From Elusimicrobiales bacterium (GTDB lineage Bacteria > Elusimicrobiota > Elusimicrobia > Elusimicrobiales > UBA9959): a stretch of 64,000 nt of DNA. The stretch lies in the NCBI GenBank assembly GCA_028713125.1, contig JAQTOU010000008.1, positions 62,001 through 126,000 of the forward strand, in the 5' to 3' direction. The position numbers were made by a program, and so were the translations under genes. The notes beneath the pieces were generated by a model. It was not told the DNA's origin. It saw only the letters and a list, made by a program, of their open reading frames with translations, and searched no databases. Below are positions 50,909 to 60,113 of this stretch, one piece after another (position 1 is the first letter of the stretch; the number at the start of each line of letters is the position of its first letter).

Positions 50909-52624
50909 ATGAGCGAGAAATACCGGTTCCCCGTTATCGTCGCCGCAGCGGCGCTGGCTTTCCACCTTTTCGCGGGCTTTTCTTTCATCCGCTCGGCGGC
51001 GGCCACCTACGACGAGACCGTGCATCTCTCGAGCGGCTACTCATACCTTTACACCGGGCGCTACGTGATGAATATCATGGACCATCCGCCTTTCTCCGAG
51101 ATGCTCTCCGCCCTGCCGCTGCTTGCCCTGAAGCCGCAGACTTTTACCGGCCACCCGTATTTCGCCAATTTCATGCCTTACCATTACGGCGACCTCTTCC
51201 TGTACCAGAACCTCCTTTCGCCGGAGCGGCTCCTGAATACTGCCCGCATTTTTACCTTTATCGTCTGGACCGCGCTCTTCGCCGGGTTTATCTGGCTGTT
51301 CGTTTCGCGACTGGAATCTCCTGCCGCCGCCGCGCTGAGCCTGGCCGTCTTCTGCTTCATGCCGGTCTTTATCTCCAACGACGCGCTTATCAGCACGGAC
51401 TCGGCCGCCGCGGTATTTTACTTCGGCTCTTTCGCGCTCGGCTGGCTTTTTACCTCGGTAAGGCCGGTCATGAAGGATGTCAAGCGCGGACAAAAAAACG
51501 AAGCGGTCCTGCCGGGCGCGCTGTGGCAGTGGGCTGCGCTCTCGGGGGCGGTGTCGGGGCTGGCCCTCGCCTCTAAATTCAGCATGTTCATCGTCCCGCC
51601 CCTGGTGGCCGCCTTCTGGCTGGCCGATAATTTGCTCTGGCCCCGCATGAAGTTCACCAGGCTTCTCGGCTATCTCCTTCTTTACGCCGCCGCCTGCCTG
51701 CTGGTGGTGGCCCTGGTTTACAAGTTCGACCTCGGGCTTTACTGGAAGGGCCTTTCGGCTACGCTCAGCCGCCTGGATACCGGCCGCTCCTCTTTCGTGA
51801 TGGGCCGGCATACGCTGAAAGGCGTCTGGTGGTATTTCCCCGCCGCGCTGGCGGTAAAAACCCCGCTGCTGGTCCTCCTTGGCGCCCTGGCGGGGGGCTG
51901 GCTGGCCCTGAAAAATTTCCGGAAAGACTATCTATGGGTCCTCCTGCCGCCGGCGATCTTTTTCGCGGTCGCGCTGACCGCCAAGGTTCAGATAGGCTAC
52001 AGGCATATAATGCCGGTGATGCCTTTCCTGGCCGTGCTTGCCGGCCTGGCCCTGGCGCGCCTGCTTGAGCTTAAAAAAGGCGCCTGGCTCGCGGCCGGCC
52101 TGCTCGCGCTCAACGCCGTTTCGGTCCTGCGCGTGCATCCGCACTACCTCGCTTATTTCAACGAGCCCGCGGGGGGGCCGGCGAACGGCTACAACCTTTT
52201 CGTGGATTCCAACCTGGACTGGGGCCAGGGAGTGAAAGGGGTGGCGTACTATTTAAAAAGCGTCGGGAATCCGCCGATGATCTTCTCCTATTTCGGGGTG
52301 GCCAGGCCTGAGAGCTATGGCATAAACTATGTCCCGCTGGGGGTTTATTCAAATGTGGACCTGAAAGGGACAGGAGCGCAAGTCTGCGGCATGAAAGAAG
52401 TCCTCCTGGCGGTCTCGGCTACCAATTTGCAGGGTACCTATTACCCGGATAAAGAAACCTTCTCGTGGCTGAAGGCCCGCAAGCCTGTTTTTACGGCGGG
52501 CTACTCGATTTTTGTGTATAATCTTTCTGCGGACAGGGAAGGGCTGGAAAAGCTGGCCGCCCTCTTTGACCGTGAAGGACGCAACGCCGAGGCCGACTGC
52601 CTATACGCCCGCGCGGGAAAATAG
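50909..52624 (+). CDS. PMT/ArnT-type glycosyltransferase (GT-C fold)
   Basis: 571 residues with about twelve membrane helices. The first periplasmic loop carries ATYDETVHLSSGYSYL with the catalytic Asp-Glu pair typical of PMT_2 transferases, and then MDHPPF. A QIGYRHIMPVMPF motif and a C-terminal soluble stretch with SNLDWGQG are found in many bacterial family members. It probably moves a sugar from a polyprenyl-phosphate carrier to a protein or glycan on the outer face of the inner membrane. TATTATATAAG lies just before the ATG with almost no leader. The next gene is 12 bases downstream. Confidence 0.88.
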   Translation: MSEKYRFPVIVAAAALAFHLFAGFSFIRSAAATYDETVHLSSGYSYLYTGRYVMNIMDHPPFSEMLSALPLLALKPQTFTGHPYFANFMPYHYGDLFLYQNLLSPERLLNTARIFTFIVWTALFAGFIWLFVSRLESPAAAALSLAVFCFMPVFISNDALISTDSAAAVFYFGSFALGWLFTSVRPVMKDVKRGQKNEAVLPGALWQWAALSGAVSGLALASKFSMFIVPPLVAAFWLADNLLWPRMKFTRLLGYLLLYAAACLLVVALVYKFDLGLYWKGLSATLSRLDTGRSSFVMGRHTLKGVWWYFPAALAVKTPLLVLLGALAGGWLALKNFRKDYLWVLLPPAIFFAVALTAKVQIGYRHIMPVMPFLAVLAGLALARLLELKKGAWLAAGLLALNAVSVLRVHPHYLAYFNEPAGGPANGYNLFVDSNLDWGQGVKGVAYYLKSVGNPPMIFSYFGVARPESYGINYVPLGVYSNVDLKGTGAQVCGMKEVLLAVSATNLQGTYYPDKETFSWLKARKPVFTAGYSIFVYNLSADREGLEKLAALFDREGRNAEADCLYARAGK

Positions 52625-52636
52625 CCCGGACCGAAG

Positions 52637-53440
52637 ATGAAAAAATATACTAAATGGATCTTCATGACTTTCGCCTTATCGGGGGCGGCCTTCATCGCCT
52701 TTAATTTTTTCCTGGACGCTAAGAAGAAAGATTGCCAGGGCGGGAGCGGGGCGCAGGCTATCGAGGCCTGCACTTTCCTCATCGGCAAGCATACCTCCGG
52801 TTTTAAGGGCCCGTACCTGCTCAGGCGCGCGCAGCTCCTGGAAAAAGAGGGGAAGTGGGACGAGGTCCTCGCCGACCTTAACGAGCTGCTTTCGATCAAT
52901 GTCGCGGCGCAGCTCCCGCCGGCGCAGCTTCTCGCCGTGTATGAGTCGCTTATCAAGGTGCAGAGCAGGAAAGGGAGCTCCTCCGAAACGAGGAAATACC
53001 TGGAGCTCGCGGTACAGAACGGCAGCAGGGCGCCGGAGATCTATATCTCGCTGGCCGAGACTTATATAGCGGAAAAAAAATTCCGTGAAGCCCTGAACCT
53101 ACTGGATACCGCCGGCGCCTTCGAGGGAGCGAAGAGCCATCCTTACTATAATACCCGGGCCTCGGCCTATGAGGGCCTCAATGATTTCGCCAGCGCTTAT
53201 GATTCTCTTAAGACCGGCCTTACCGTCCGCGCCCCCAGGCCGGTCCTTGCCGCTACTTCGAAGCATTTAGGCCTTGTCTGCTACGAGCTGAAGCGCTATA
53301 AGGAAGCTGAAACCTATCTGGGCTATACTATCAAGGCGGGCGTGGAATGCCCGGAGTGCGCCCTGCTGATGACCACTATCCGCGGCGCCCTGGCTGACTA
53401 TGACGTTCCCGTCGCCAGGGTAAAAAAAGCGCGGAAATAG
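52637..53440 (+). CDS. Membrane-anchored TPR-repeat protein
   Basis: 267 residues. One N-terminal membrane segment (IFMTFALSGAAFIAFNFFL) is uncleaved or a signal anchor; the rest is helical with TPR-like pairs such as PEIYISLAETYIAEKKFREALNLL. Five cysteines occur, some paired as CPEC. It follows the glycosyltransferase by 12 bases, so it may assist that enzyme; no family-specific function is recognised. Confidence 0.8.
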   Translation: MKKYTKWIFMTFALSGAAFIAFNFFLDAKKKDCQGGSGAQAIEACTFLIGKHTSGFKGPYLLRRAQLLEKEGKWDEVLADLNELLSINVAAQLPPAQLLAVYESLIKVQSRKGSSSETRKYLELAVQNGSRAPEIYISLAETYIAEKKFREALNLLDTAGAFEGAKSHPYYNTRASAYEGLNDFASAYDSLKTGLTVRAPRPVLAATSKHLGLVCYELKRYKEAETYLGYTIKAGVECPECALLMTTIRGALADYDVPVARVKKARK

Positions 53441-53497
53441 TTCTTTATTTTTTATAAACTAGCTATACTCGCAATTTCATCGGAGTCTGCTCTTCTT

Positions 53498-54790
53498 ATG
53501 ACCAAACTTCTCGCGGCGGTTCTTTTTTTAGCGGTCCCGGCTTCCGCGGTTTCAGCCGAGCCCTTCAGCCCGAAATCCTATATAAAAACCGTCCTCGACG
53601 CCTCCCCGACCATGCGCCAGGCGGAGCAGACCTTCAAACAGGCGGAGTATTCCTATAAGTCCGCGGTGCTCGACGCCGCCCTCCCCTCGTTCACTCTAAA
53701 CCTGTCAGACACCTTTTATGACAACCTGGACAGGAACCTGCGCTTCAAACGGGACGAGGTCTCCTCCAGCCTGTCGGCTTCCTGGAACCTGTACGATTCC
53801 GCCTCCAGCCCTTTGCACAAGCTGAAAGTCGCGAAGAAGGACTTCGAGTCCGCGCGCCTGGTCTTCCTGACCGTGAAGCAGAACGAGGCCGTGAAGGCGC
53901 TCGGCCGCTTCTACGCGCTGTATTCGGCGCAGCGCCGCATAGGCACCGCCAAGATGAACCTGGCTTCCCGCGAGCGCCAGTACAAGGACACCAACGAGCA
54001 GTTCCAGTCCGGGACCAGGAGCCATATCGAGGTGACGCAGAGCGAGGGCGACAAGCTGGCCAGCGAGCTCTCCCTGGCGCAGGCGGAAACCGCCGAGCGC
54101 AAAGCCCTGATGGCTTTCAACGAGCTTATCAACGCCGAGCCCGAGGCCCAGCAGGCGGTGGAGATAAGCACGAAGTCGGCGGAGATCAAACTGCCGCTGC
54201 CGAAAGAGGACGTGGCGAAAGCGCTTGAAAATAACCTGGGTATGCGCCAGCAGCGGCTCTCGCTGGAAAAAACGAGGCTTTCCAACCGCTCCGGAGTCCT
54301 GTCCAAATATCCCCGCTTCCGGGTGGACGCCGCCTGGAGGAAATCCGCCCTGGGCCTGCTCGGAACCCCGGGCGGATCGGGCCCCGGCAACCCGGCCTAC
54401 AGCCTCGGCGCGTCTTTAAACCTGCCTTTCGGCTTCCTCGGAGCGCAGAATTACCTGGAAGTGAAAAGCCTGGAAGCCGCGCTCAGCTCCGCGGAGCTCG
54501 AACTGGAAAATTCCGTGCGCGCGCTTAAAACCAGCGTGCTCTCGGCGCAGAAAGATATCGAGCTGCAGGTGAAATCCCGCCAGCTGCTGGAGTTCCAGGT
54601 GAAGGCGCAGAGCGAGACCATAGACAATCTGCTTTCGGAATATTCCATGGGCGGCGCGTCTTTCCTGCAGCTGGACAGCTCGCAGACGAAGCTGCTTGAT
54701 TCCAGCAACGGCCAGATCACGGCCGCGAACGACCTCGACCTGGCGCTGGCCAACTACAAAGTGCTGCTCGGAGAGAAGATCTGGGAATAG
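53498..54790 (+). CDS. TolC-family outer-membrane efflux protein
   Basis: 430 residues with a signal peptide (LLAAVLFLAVPASAVSA). Long coiled-coil helices with heptads and two OEP-type halves, for example LDASPTMRQAEQTFKQAEYSY, and a second half from about 235. It forms the outer-membrane channel for the pump encoded downstream (adaptor, ATPase, permease), all co-directional with gaps of 16 bases or overlaps. TATACT near 53463 and CGGAG before the ATG give a normal promoter and ribosome site. Confidence 0.9.
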   Translation: MTKLLAAVLFLAVPASAVSAEPFSPKSYIKTVLDASPTMRQAEQTFKQAEYSYKSAVLDAALPSFTLNLSDTFYDNLDRNLRFKRDEVSSSLSASWNLYDSASSPLHKLKVAKKDFESARLVFLTVKQNEAVKALGRFYALYSAQRRIGTAKMNLASRERQYKDTNEQFQSGTRSHIEVTQSEGDKLASELSLAQAETAERKALMAFNELINAEPEAQQAVEISTKSAEIKLPLPKEDVAKALENNLGMRQQRLSLEKTRLSNRSGVLSKYPRFRVDAAWRKSALGLLGTPGGSGPGNPAYSLGASLNLPFGFLGAQNYLEVKSLEAALSSAELELENSVRALKTSVLSAQKDIELQVKSRQLLEFQVKAQSETIDNLLSEYSMGGASFLQLDSSQTKLLDSSNGQITAANDLDLALANYKVLLGEKIWE

Positions 54791-54806
54791 CTCAGCCGGA
54801 GACCTT

Positions 54807-55733
54807 ATGAAAAAAATAGTTAAACCCGCTTTATGGCTTATAATACTGGCGCTAGTAAGCGCCCTCAGCTTCGCCGGCTATACGCGCTATAAAAAAATGC
54901 TCATCCGCGAAGACCTCTCGGATTTTATCAGGGAAGTCAGCAAAGGCGACCTCAAGCTGGATATGCAGGAATCCGGCGAGCTGGTCTCGCGCGACGCCGT
55001 GGACATCTTCCCTCCCAGCAAGGGCTTTATCGTGGAGATACTGAAGAAAGAAGGCCAGTACGTCGAGAAGAGCGAGAAGATAATGATGTTCAAGGGCGGC
55101 GAGCGCATCGACTCCAGCCAATACGTGCCGGTCCCGATAGTGGCGCCCCGCTCCGGGCTGCTCACCCGCTGCATCAGCAGCGGCTGGCGCGGCGGCAGCG
55201 AGGAGGAGGTCCGCGAGGGCAAGCGCGTCGACGGCTCCGGCTCCTGCGTGTCCCGCGTGGTGGATATGAACACCCTGGCGGTGAACCTCCAGATCAGCGA
55301 GATAGATATTTTCAAGCTCAAGCTGGGCATGCCGGTCTTCATCACCTTTACGTCCATCCCGGGCGAGAAGTTCTCCGGAAAGATAGACGTGGTCGCCCCC
55401 ATGGCCGAAAGCAAGTCCAATAACTGGGGCGGCACCGGCACCAAGGTTTTCCGCGTGGTGATAAACATCGACAAGCCCAGCCAGAAGATGCGCGTGGGCA
55501 TGAGCGCCGTCGTCACCGCCAATATGCAGGCGAAGAAGAACGTGCTTAAGGCGCCGATAGAGACCCTTTTCCAGGAAGGCCTGAACCACTATGTCTACCG
55601 GCAGAAGTCAGGCTACGAGTACGAGAAACTGGAAGTCTTCCCCGGCCTCAGGTCGGAGGCCGAAGTCGAGCTGGCCGGCCCGGTCAAGCCCGGAGATAAA
55701 CTTTTCACGGCGGCCCCGGAGAGCTTAAAGTGA
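54807..55733 (+). CDS. Membrane fusion (HlyD/MacA-type) periplasmic adaptor
   Basis: 308 residues from ATG 54807. One N-terminal membrane helix, then a lipoyl-like half-motif (SKGFIVEILKKEGQYVEKSEKIMMF near 72-96), a beta-barrel region (GMPVFITFTSIPGEKFSGKIDVVAP) and a membrane-proximal domain. The long alpha-hairpin of typical MacA is very short or missing, so this is a hairpin-less adaptor. It joins the MacB-like transporter to the TolC-like channel. Its stop overlaps the ATPase start. Confidence 0.88.
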   Translation: MKKIVKPALWLIILALVSALSFAGYTRYKKMLIREDLSDFIREVSKGDLKLDMQESGELVSRDAVDIFPPSKGFIVEILKKEGQYVEKSEKIMMFKGGERIDSSQYVPVPIVAPRSGLLTRCISSGWRGGSEEEVREGKRVDGSGSCVSRVVDMNTLAVNLQISEIDIFKLKLGMPVFITFTSIPGEKFSGKIDVVAPMAESKSNNWGGTGTKVFRVVINIDKPSQKMRVGMSAVVTANMQAKKNVLKAPIETLFQEGLNHYVYRQKSGYEYEKLEVFPGLRSEAEVELAGPVKPGDKLFTAAPESLK

Positions 55734-56395
55734 GCATAAAGTGTTCGGAACTTACCAAGGTTTACGAAGGCGGGCACTCCGGATGGCCGGCGCTCCGCGG
55801 CATTTCATTCCATATTAAACCGGGAGAGTTCGTGGCCGTTACCGGCCCCTCCGGCTGCGGAAAATCCACGCTGCTCAACATCATAGGCCTGCTGGACGAG
55901 CCGAGCGGGGGGAAATACTCGCTTAACGGGCGGAATGTTTTCACCCTTTCCGACCTGGAGCGCTCCGACACCCGCCGGGACGAGATAGGCTTTATTTTCC
56001 AGTCCTTCCACCTTCTGAACAGGCTTTCTTCCGTGGAGAACGTCGCCCTGCCGCTCATGTACGCCGGGGCGGGCCGCGCGGAGATGCACGAGCGCGCGCA
56101 TGCCCTCCTGCGCAGGGTGGGGCTGCACGGCAAGGAAAAGAAGATCCCGCTTGAGCTGTCCGGAGGCGAGCGGCAGCGCGTGGCCATAGCCCGGGCGCTG
56201 GCCAATTCCCCCAAGCTTATCCTCGCCGACGAGCCTACCGGCAATCTGGATTCCGCCTCTAGCAAAGAGATCATGCAGATGCTCACGGACCTCAACGCCG
56301 AAGGCATAACCGTGATCATGGTGACGCACGACAAAGAACTGGCCGCCAGGGCCGGGCGCAACCTCCGTATGCGCGACGGGAGGCTGGAACCGTGA
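55730..56395 (+). CDS. MacB/LolD-type ABC transporter ATPase
   Basis: 221 residues. Walker A GPSGCGKST (near 40-48), Q-loop FQSFHLLNRL, signature LSGGERQRVAIARAL and Walker B LILADEPTGNLD are all intact, then the H-loop VTHD. Sequence and size match the LolD/MacB/FtsE group. It powers the permease encoded next, with which it overlaps by four bases (GTGAG). The ATPase and permease are separate genes, unlike E. coli MacB. Confidence 0.95.
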   Translation: MSIKCSELTKVYEGGHSGWPALRGISFHIKPGEFVAVTGPSGCGKSTLLNIIGLLDEPSGGKYSLNGRNVFTLSDLERSDTRRDEIGFIFQSFHLLNRLSSVENVALPLMYAGAGRAEMHERAHALLRRVGLHGKEKKIPLELSGGERQRVAIARALANSPKLILADEPTGNLDSASSKEIMQMLTDLNAEGITVIMVTHDKELAARAGRNLRMRDGRLEP

Positions 56396-57684
56396 GAGCC
56401 CTGCTTAACGCCGTCAAAACGGGTTTTACCGAGATCTGGGCGCATAAGACGCGCTCGGTGCTCAGCTTCCTCGCCATCGCGGCCGGGTCGGTCGTCTTCA
56501 TCGACGCCTTCTCGGCCATCTTCGCCACCTACGCCCACCTGGAGAGGCAGAAGCAGGTTTCCGGGATGGCCAGGATGAAGATCTCCCAGAACTACAGCCA
56601 GACCTACTCCTCTCCCGACGACTACGTCCCGCCGCCCGTTTTCCGGTACGAGGACGTGCTGAGGCTGCGCGAGAAGATGCCGGAGCTTTACATGGTCTCC
56701 CCCGAGGGCCGCGACTGGCGGAACGTCCTGGTCTACGGCGAGCAGCGCATGACCACCAGCCTCATGGGCGTGACCCCGGAGTGGGTCAAGAGGGATTTTA
56801 TTTATACGCTGAAGGGCCGCTTCCTGGACTGGCACGACGTGGAGAACAAGCTCAGGGTGTGCGTGCTGGTCAAAAAGGCCGCCCCTCCTCCCGGCAACAG
56901 CTTCAATAAGAGCATGATGAAGAAATATAATTTCACCGGCGGCTTCGACATGCTGGTCGCCCATAACGATATGGTCGGCAAGACGGTCAATATCGACGGC
57001 TTCACTTTCACCGTGATCGGCGTCCTCGAGGAGCTCCCGTATTCGAAGCGCCCGGACACTATCATGGGCCGCGGCCAGGAGTATAAAGTCCTGGCGCCGG
57101 TCACGACGCTGGTCCATTATAATTTCATCGGCCAGCAGTCGCTGGACATAAACATCGACACCGGCAGCGAGCAGAATTTTGACGAGTCGATGCGGAAGAT
57201 AAATAATTTCCTCAAGATCCGCTTCGGCGACGGGGACTTTTTCATCGTCGAGAACCAGCTCGAGGTCATCCGCGAGAGGATCGCCGCGAGCATAAAGGGC
57301 GCCTTGGTCACGATCTCCCTGGGGATGCTGGCCTTTATCGCCGGCGGGATAGGCATAATGAACGTCACGCTGGCCACGGTCTTCGCGCGCACCAGGGAGA
57401 TAGGGATACGCCGGGCCATAGGCGCGAGCCGCCGGGATATAATGCTTCAGTTCATCGTGGAGGCCGTGATGCTCGGCCTGATAGGCGGCGTGCTGGGCTC
57501 CGCGCTCGGCTACCTGTGGGGGGTTCCTATAAAAGTGATCCTGGGGATGGGCGGCAGCCCTATAAAACCCTGGATGCCCCTGGTCTCAGTGCTGATCGCG
57601 GCCTTCACCGCTTTCGCTTTCGCTATCTACCCCGCCTGGGTCGCCGCGGGTCTCAAGCCGGCGGACGCGCTGCGCGCGGAGTAA
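56392..57684 (+). CDS. MacB/FtsX-family ABC permease
   Basis: 430 residues. One N-terminal membrane helix (SVLSFLAIAAGSVVFI), a large periplasmic MacB_PCD domain (about 45-285), and three C-terminal helices with GGIGIMNVTLATVFARTREIGIRRAIGAS, the FtsX-domain hallmark. Mechanotransmission pumps of this type move peptides, lipoproteins or antibiotics from the periplasm through a TolC channel. The start codon is GTG overlapping the ATPase gene. Substrate unknown; it is too far from 6688 to link to the peptide cluster with confidence. Confidence 0.93.
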   Translation: MRALLNAVKTGFTEIWAHKTRSVLSFLAIAAGSVVFIDAFSAIFATYAHLERQKQVSGMARMKISQNYSQTYSSPDDYVPPPVFRYEDVLRLREKMPELYMVSPEGRDWRNVLVYGEQRMTTSLMGVTPEWVKRDFIYTLKGRFLDWHDVENKLRVCVLVKKAAPPPGNSFNKSMMKKYNFTGGFDMLVAHNDMVGKTVNIDGFTFTVIGVLEELPYSKRPDTIMGRGQEYKVLAPVTTLVHYNFIGQQSLDINIDTGSEQNFDESMRKINNFLKIRFGDGDFFIVENQLEVIRERIAASIKGALVTISLGMLAFIAGGIGIMNVTLATVFARTREIGIRRAIGASRRDIMLQFIVEAVMLGLIGGVLGSALGYLWGVPIKVILGMGGSPIKPWMPLVSVLIAAFTAFAFAIYPAWVAAGLKPADALRAE

Positions 57685-57762
57685 GCCGCCAGTTTTTTTG
57701 TATTATAAACGCAGAGAGGGGCCTCGAGCGGGGTCCCGGCAGTTCCGGTTCGAGGGGGACAT

Positions 57763-58410
57763 ATGGCAAAAGTAGAGATCCAATCGAGGCTTATCGTCGC
57801 GCTTAAGGCTTTTACCGGCCCGCTGCCGTCCTCTTACGCGAGCGAGACCGAGTTTTTCCTGGTTTCACTCCAGGACGTAGAGGAATATCTGGCCGATCTG
57901 CAGAACGAGACTTTAAGGGTGGCCCGGGAGGGTTTTATCCGGAAGCTCGACGCCGGAAAGGTCACGCCGAAGGACATAGAGGCTTTCGAGGCGGCCCTGT
58001 CCAAGATCGTTTCGCCCTCCGATCTCAGGACGGTCAGGGCGGGCCTGGCCGGCAGCAAAGAATTGATCAAGGATAGACTTTCCAGGCTGCGCCCCGTATC
58101 TCTGGTCAATGAATGGAAAAAAAGCGCCGGCAGGGACCCCGACGCGGAAAAGCAGATAGACGCGGCTTACAGCCGGATGCAGTTCCCGGTGCTGCTCAGG
58201 ACCGTGGAGGCCGACCCGACCGACGCGGCGGCCAATGCGGCGCTGGCGAAAGCCAGGACTAAGCTTTCCGAATACTGTTCCACTTACTGCATCCCGAACA
58301 ATGCCGCGGCCACTTTCAAGCCGATCTCGCTCTCCTGCGTGGACGCGGCCCTCTCGGCCGCCCACAGCCTTTACAAAAACATAAGGAAAGCGCTCGGGCG
58401 CGGCATGTAG
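57763..58410 (+). CDS. Hypothetical helical protein
   Basis: 215 residues, soluble, mostly alpha-helical, no signal peptide. Near the C-terminus a pair of Cys (YCSTYCIP) and a third Cys lie close together. No family is recognised. GAGGGGGAC before the ATG is a good ribosome site, and GTATTATAAACG near 57700 may be its -10 region, so it is probably a real monocistronic gene. Codon use resembles its neighbours. Confidence 0.72.
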   Translation: MAKVEIQSRLIVALKAFTGPLPSSYASETEFFLVSLQDVEEYLADLQNETLRVAREGFIRKLDAGKVTPKDIEAFEAALSKIVSPSDLRTVRAGLAGSKELIKDRLSRLRPVSLVNEWKKSAGRDPDAEKQIDAAYSRMQFPVLLRTVEADPTDAAANAALAKARTKLSEYCSTYCIPNNAAATFKPISLSCVDAALSAAHSLYKNIRKALGRGM

Positions 58411-58484
58411 AGCGGCCGAAACCCGGCGCCGCAATGGCCCGGGCCGAATGTCTTTATCTCTTCGGAGAAGTGACTTGAATTATC

Positions 58485-60113
58485 TTACCGCCTGTACGAC
58501 AGCCCGCAGCTTAAGCTGTAGCTGCGGGTCGCTCCGCTCCATACTTTGGACAGTGAAGTATCCAGCTGCCACACCTTGCTCGGACGCCAGTCCAGGCGCA
58601 GGCTGGCGTCGCCCAGCTTCAGGTTCCTGCGGGAGGAAGTGCTCCTGTCGTAATGGAAGCCTGCGCCGGCATCCACGATGAATTTCCCTTCCAGCAGCGG
58701 CAGCGTGAGCCCGGCGGCGCTGCCGTAGTCGTCACCATGCAGCCCGGCGACATTATAGACCGTCAGGTAAGTGTTGCCCTCAGGCAGCCAGGGGAGGCCC
58801 TGGCGCCAGAGCGTCGCCCGCCAGAGCCCCGGCTGCATTTTCCCCTGGGTATCGGTCCATGAGATCTCCTCGTCCAGCCCGAGGCCCCAAGGGAGGGTCT
58901 GCCCGCTACCGACCCACCAGCGCCAGTAACCGTTGTCTATATTGACCAGGGAATCCCCGCCTATAAATGCGCGCTCGGCGGCCGTATCTATAGGTTCATA
59001 ATGGTTGACGCCGCCGCGCAGCGTCAGCCATTTCTTCAAGGTGGAGTTCGCCGACAGGTCCATGCGGGTCAGGCGGGCGCCCTCGTTGAACTTCGCCGCG
59101 TCGTCGTTAACGTCCACCTGCACCGTCTGGTAGACGCTCAGGAGCGGCCCGAGGTCGAAATTGTGGTCGAAGAGCGCCGCCAGCTCGTCGGACTTTCCCA
59201 GCCAGGTGGTGTGCATGAGCCCGAGCGTGGCGGCGTAGGAGCCCTTGCCCGGCGTGCCTTTCGCGGCCGAGGCGTAAACCGCGCCAAGCAGCTCATGCGA
59301 TGAAAAGCCCTGCAGCCGGCGCTCCGGCCGCGCTCCCGCCACTGCCCCGACGTTCAGCCAGCCGGCCCGGGCTTCGGCGGCCGCGCCGTCCACGGTCCCC
59401 AGCCCCGGCAATTCTTTCGGAAAGAAGCGCCCGGCCGTTAAAAAACCATTCTCTCCGAGCGGGCGCGAGAAGGCAAGGCGGCGGGCGCGGGGCTGGAAGT
59501 TCCGGAAATTACTGGAGGCGGAGGTGCGGTTGCCGTCGAGATAGCTCCCGTTGCCGGACCATTGGAAGGACCAGGGGCCGCCGCCGATGCGGTCCACCGC
59601 GCCGTCCGTGTCCGCCCGCGTTATGCGCTGGTTATAGTTCCCCGGAGTTACCGTCTGGTAGAACTCCCTGGCCTGTATGCGTCCGCGCGTCCGGGAAGAG
59701 ACTTTGCGCGCCGGCTTTTTTATCTCCGGGAGCGCCTCCGCCACAGGAGTGAGGAGCGGGACCAGGTCTTCGCCTCCCAGCCCGGCGCCCGCGCCGGTTC
59801 CGGCGGAAGGATGATCTGCGGTCGTGAAATACGCTATGTCTCCGGCCTGCGGCGCGAAATCCCTGGCGCTGTCCAGCGCGCGGAGGAAAACGTTCTCCTG
59901 CTCCACCCGCACTACTTCCACCGAAGCTATGCGTACCCCGTTGCGGTTCAGGATGCCTATGTCCCCCGGCTTCAGCTCGTGGAAGACGTCCATGTCCACG
60001 CTGACGGCCGAGCCCGGGATCCCGAGTATATGGCCCTGGATGCTCTCATTCGCCGCCCGGGCGGGAAGGTACAGGCCGGCGAGGAGAATGAACGTAAGGG
60101 AAAGCAGTTTCAT
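58485..60113 (-). CDS. Putative outer-membrane beta-barrel with N-terminal periplasmic domain
   Basis: 542 residues if started at ATG 60113 (TAATG overlap with the upstream cytochrome), or 545 from ATG 60122. A signal peptide (LLSLTFILLAGLYLPARA) is followed by a small beta domain with HELKPGDIGILNRNGVRIASVEVV (a flagellar-assembly or SAF-like fold by appearance), a Pro-rich linker, and from about residue 175 many amphipathic beta strands ending in SLSCGLSYRR. This suits a large porin-like barrel. Located last in an operon of multihaem cytochromes, it may be the outer-membrane sheath of an electron conduit, as MtrB or OmbB are; no sequence homology to those is claimed. Confidence 0.75.
   Translation of the reverse strand: MKLLSLTFILLAGLYLPARAANESIQGHILGIPGSAVSVDMDVFHELKPGDIGILNRNGVRIASVEVVRVEQENVFLRALDSARDFAPQAGDIAYFTTADHPSAGTGAGAGLGGEDLVPLLTPVAEALPEIKKPARKVSSRTRGRIQAREFYQTVTPGNYNQRITRADTDGAVDRIGGGPWSFQWSGNGSYLDGNRTSASSNFRNFQPRARRLAFSRPLGENGFLTAGRFFPKELPGLGTVDGAAAEARAGWLNVGAVAGARPERRLQGFSSHELLGAVYASAAKGTPGKGSYAATLGLMHTTWLGKSDELAALFDHNFDLGPLLSVYQTVQVDVNDDAAKFNEGARLTRMDLSANSTLKKWLTLRGGVNHYEPIDTAAERAFIGGDSLVNIDNGYWRWWVGSGQTLPWGLGLDEEISWTDTQGKMQPGLWRATLWRQGLPWLPEGNTYLTVYNVAGLHGDDYGSAAGLTLPLLEGKFIVDAGAGFHYDRSTSSRRNLKLGDASLRLDWRPSKVWQLDTSLSKVWSGATRSYSLSCGLSYRR

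Noticed and set aside
53498-57684. Export pump of the peptide cluster at 6688
   Set aside because: MacB/TolC-type pumps can move peptides, but this operon is 41 kb away, has its own promoter and shows none of the sigma-54 control sites.
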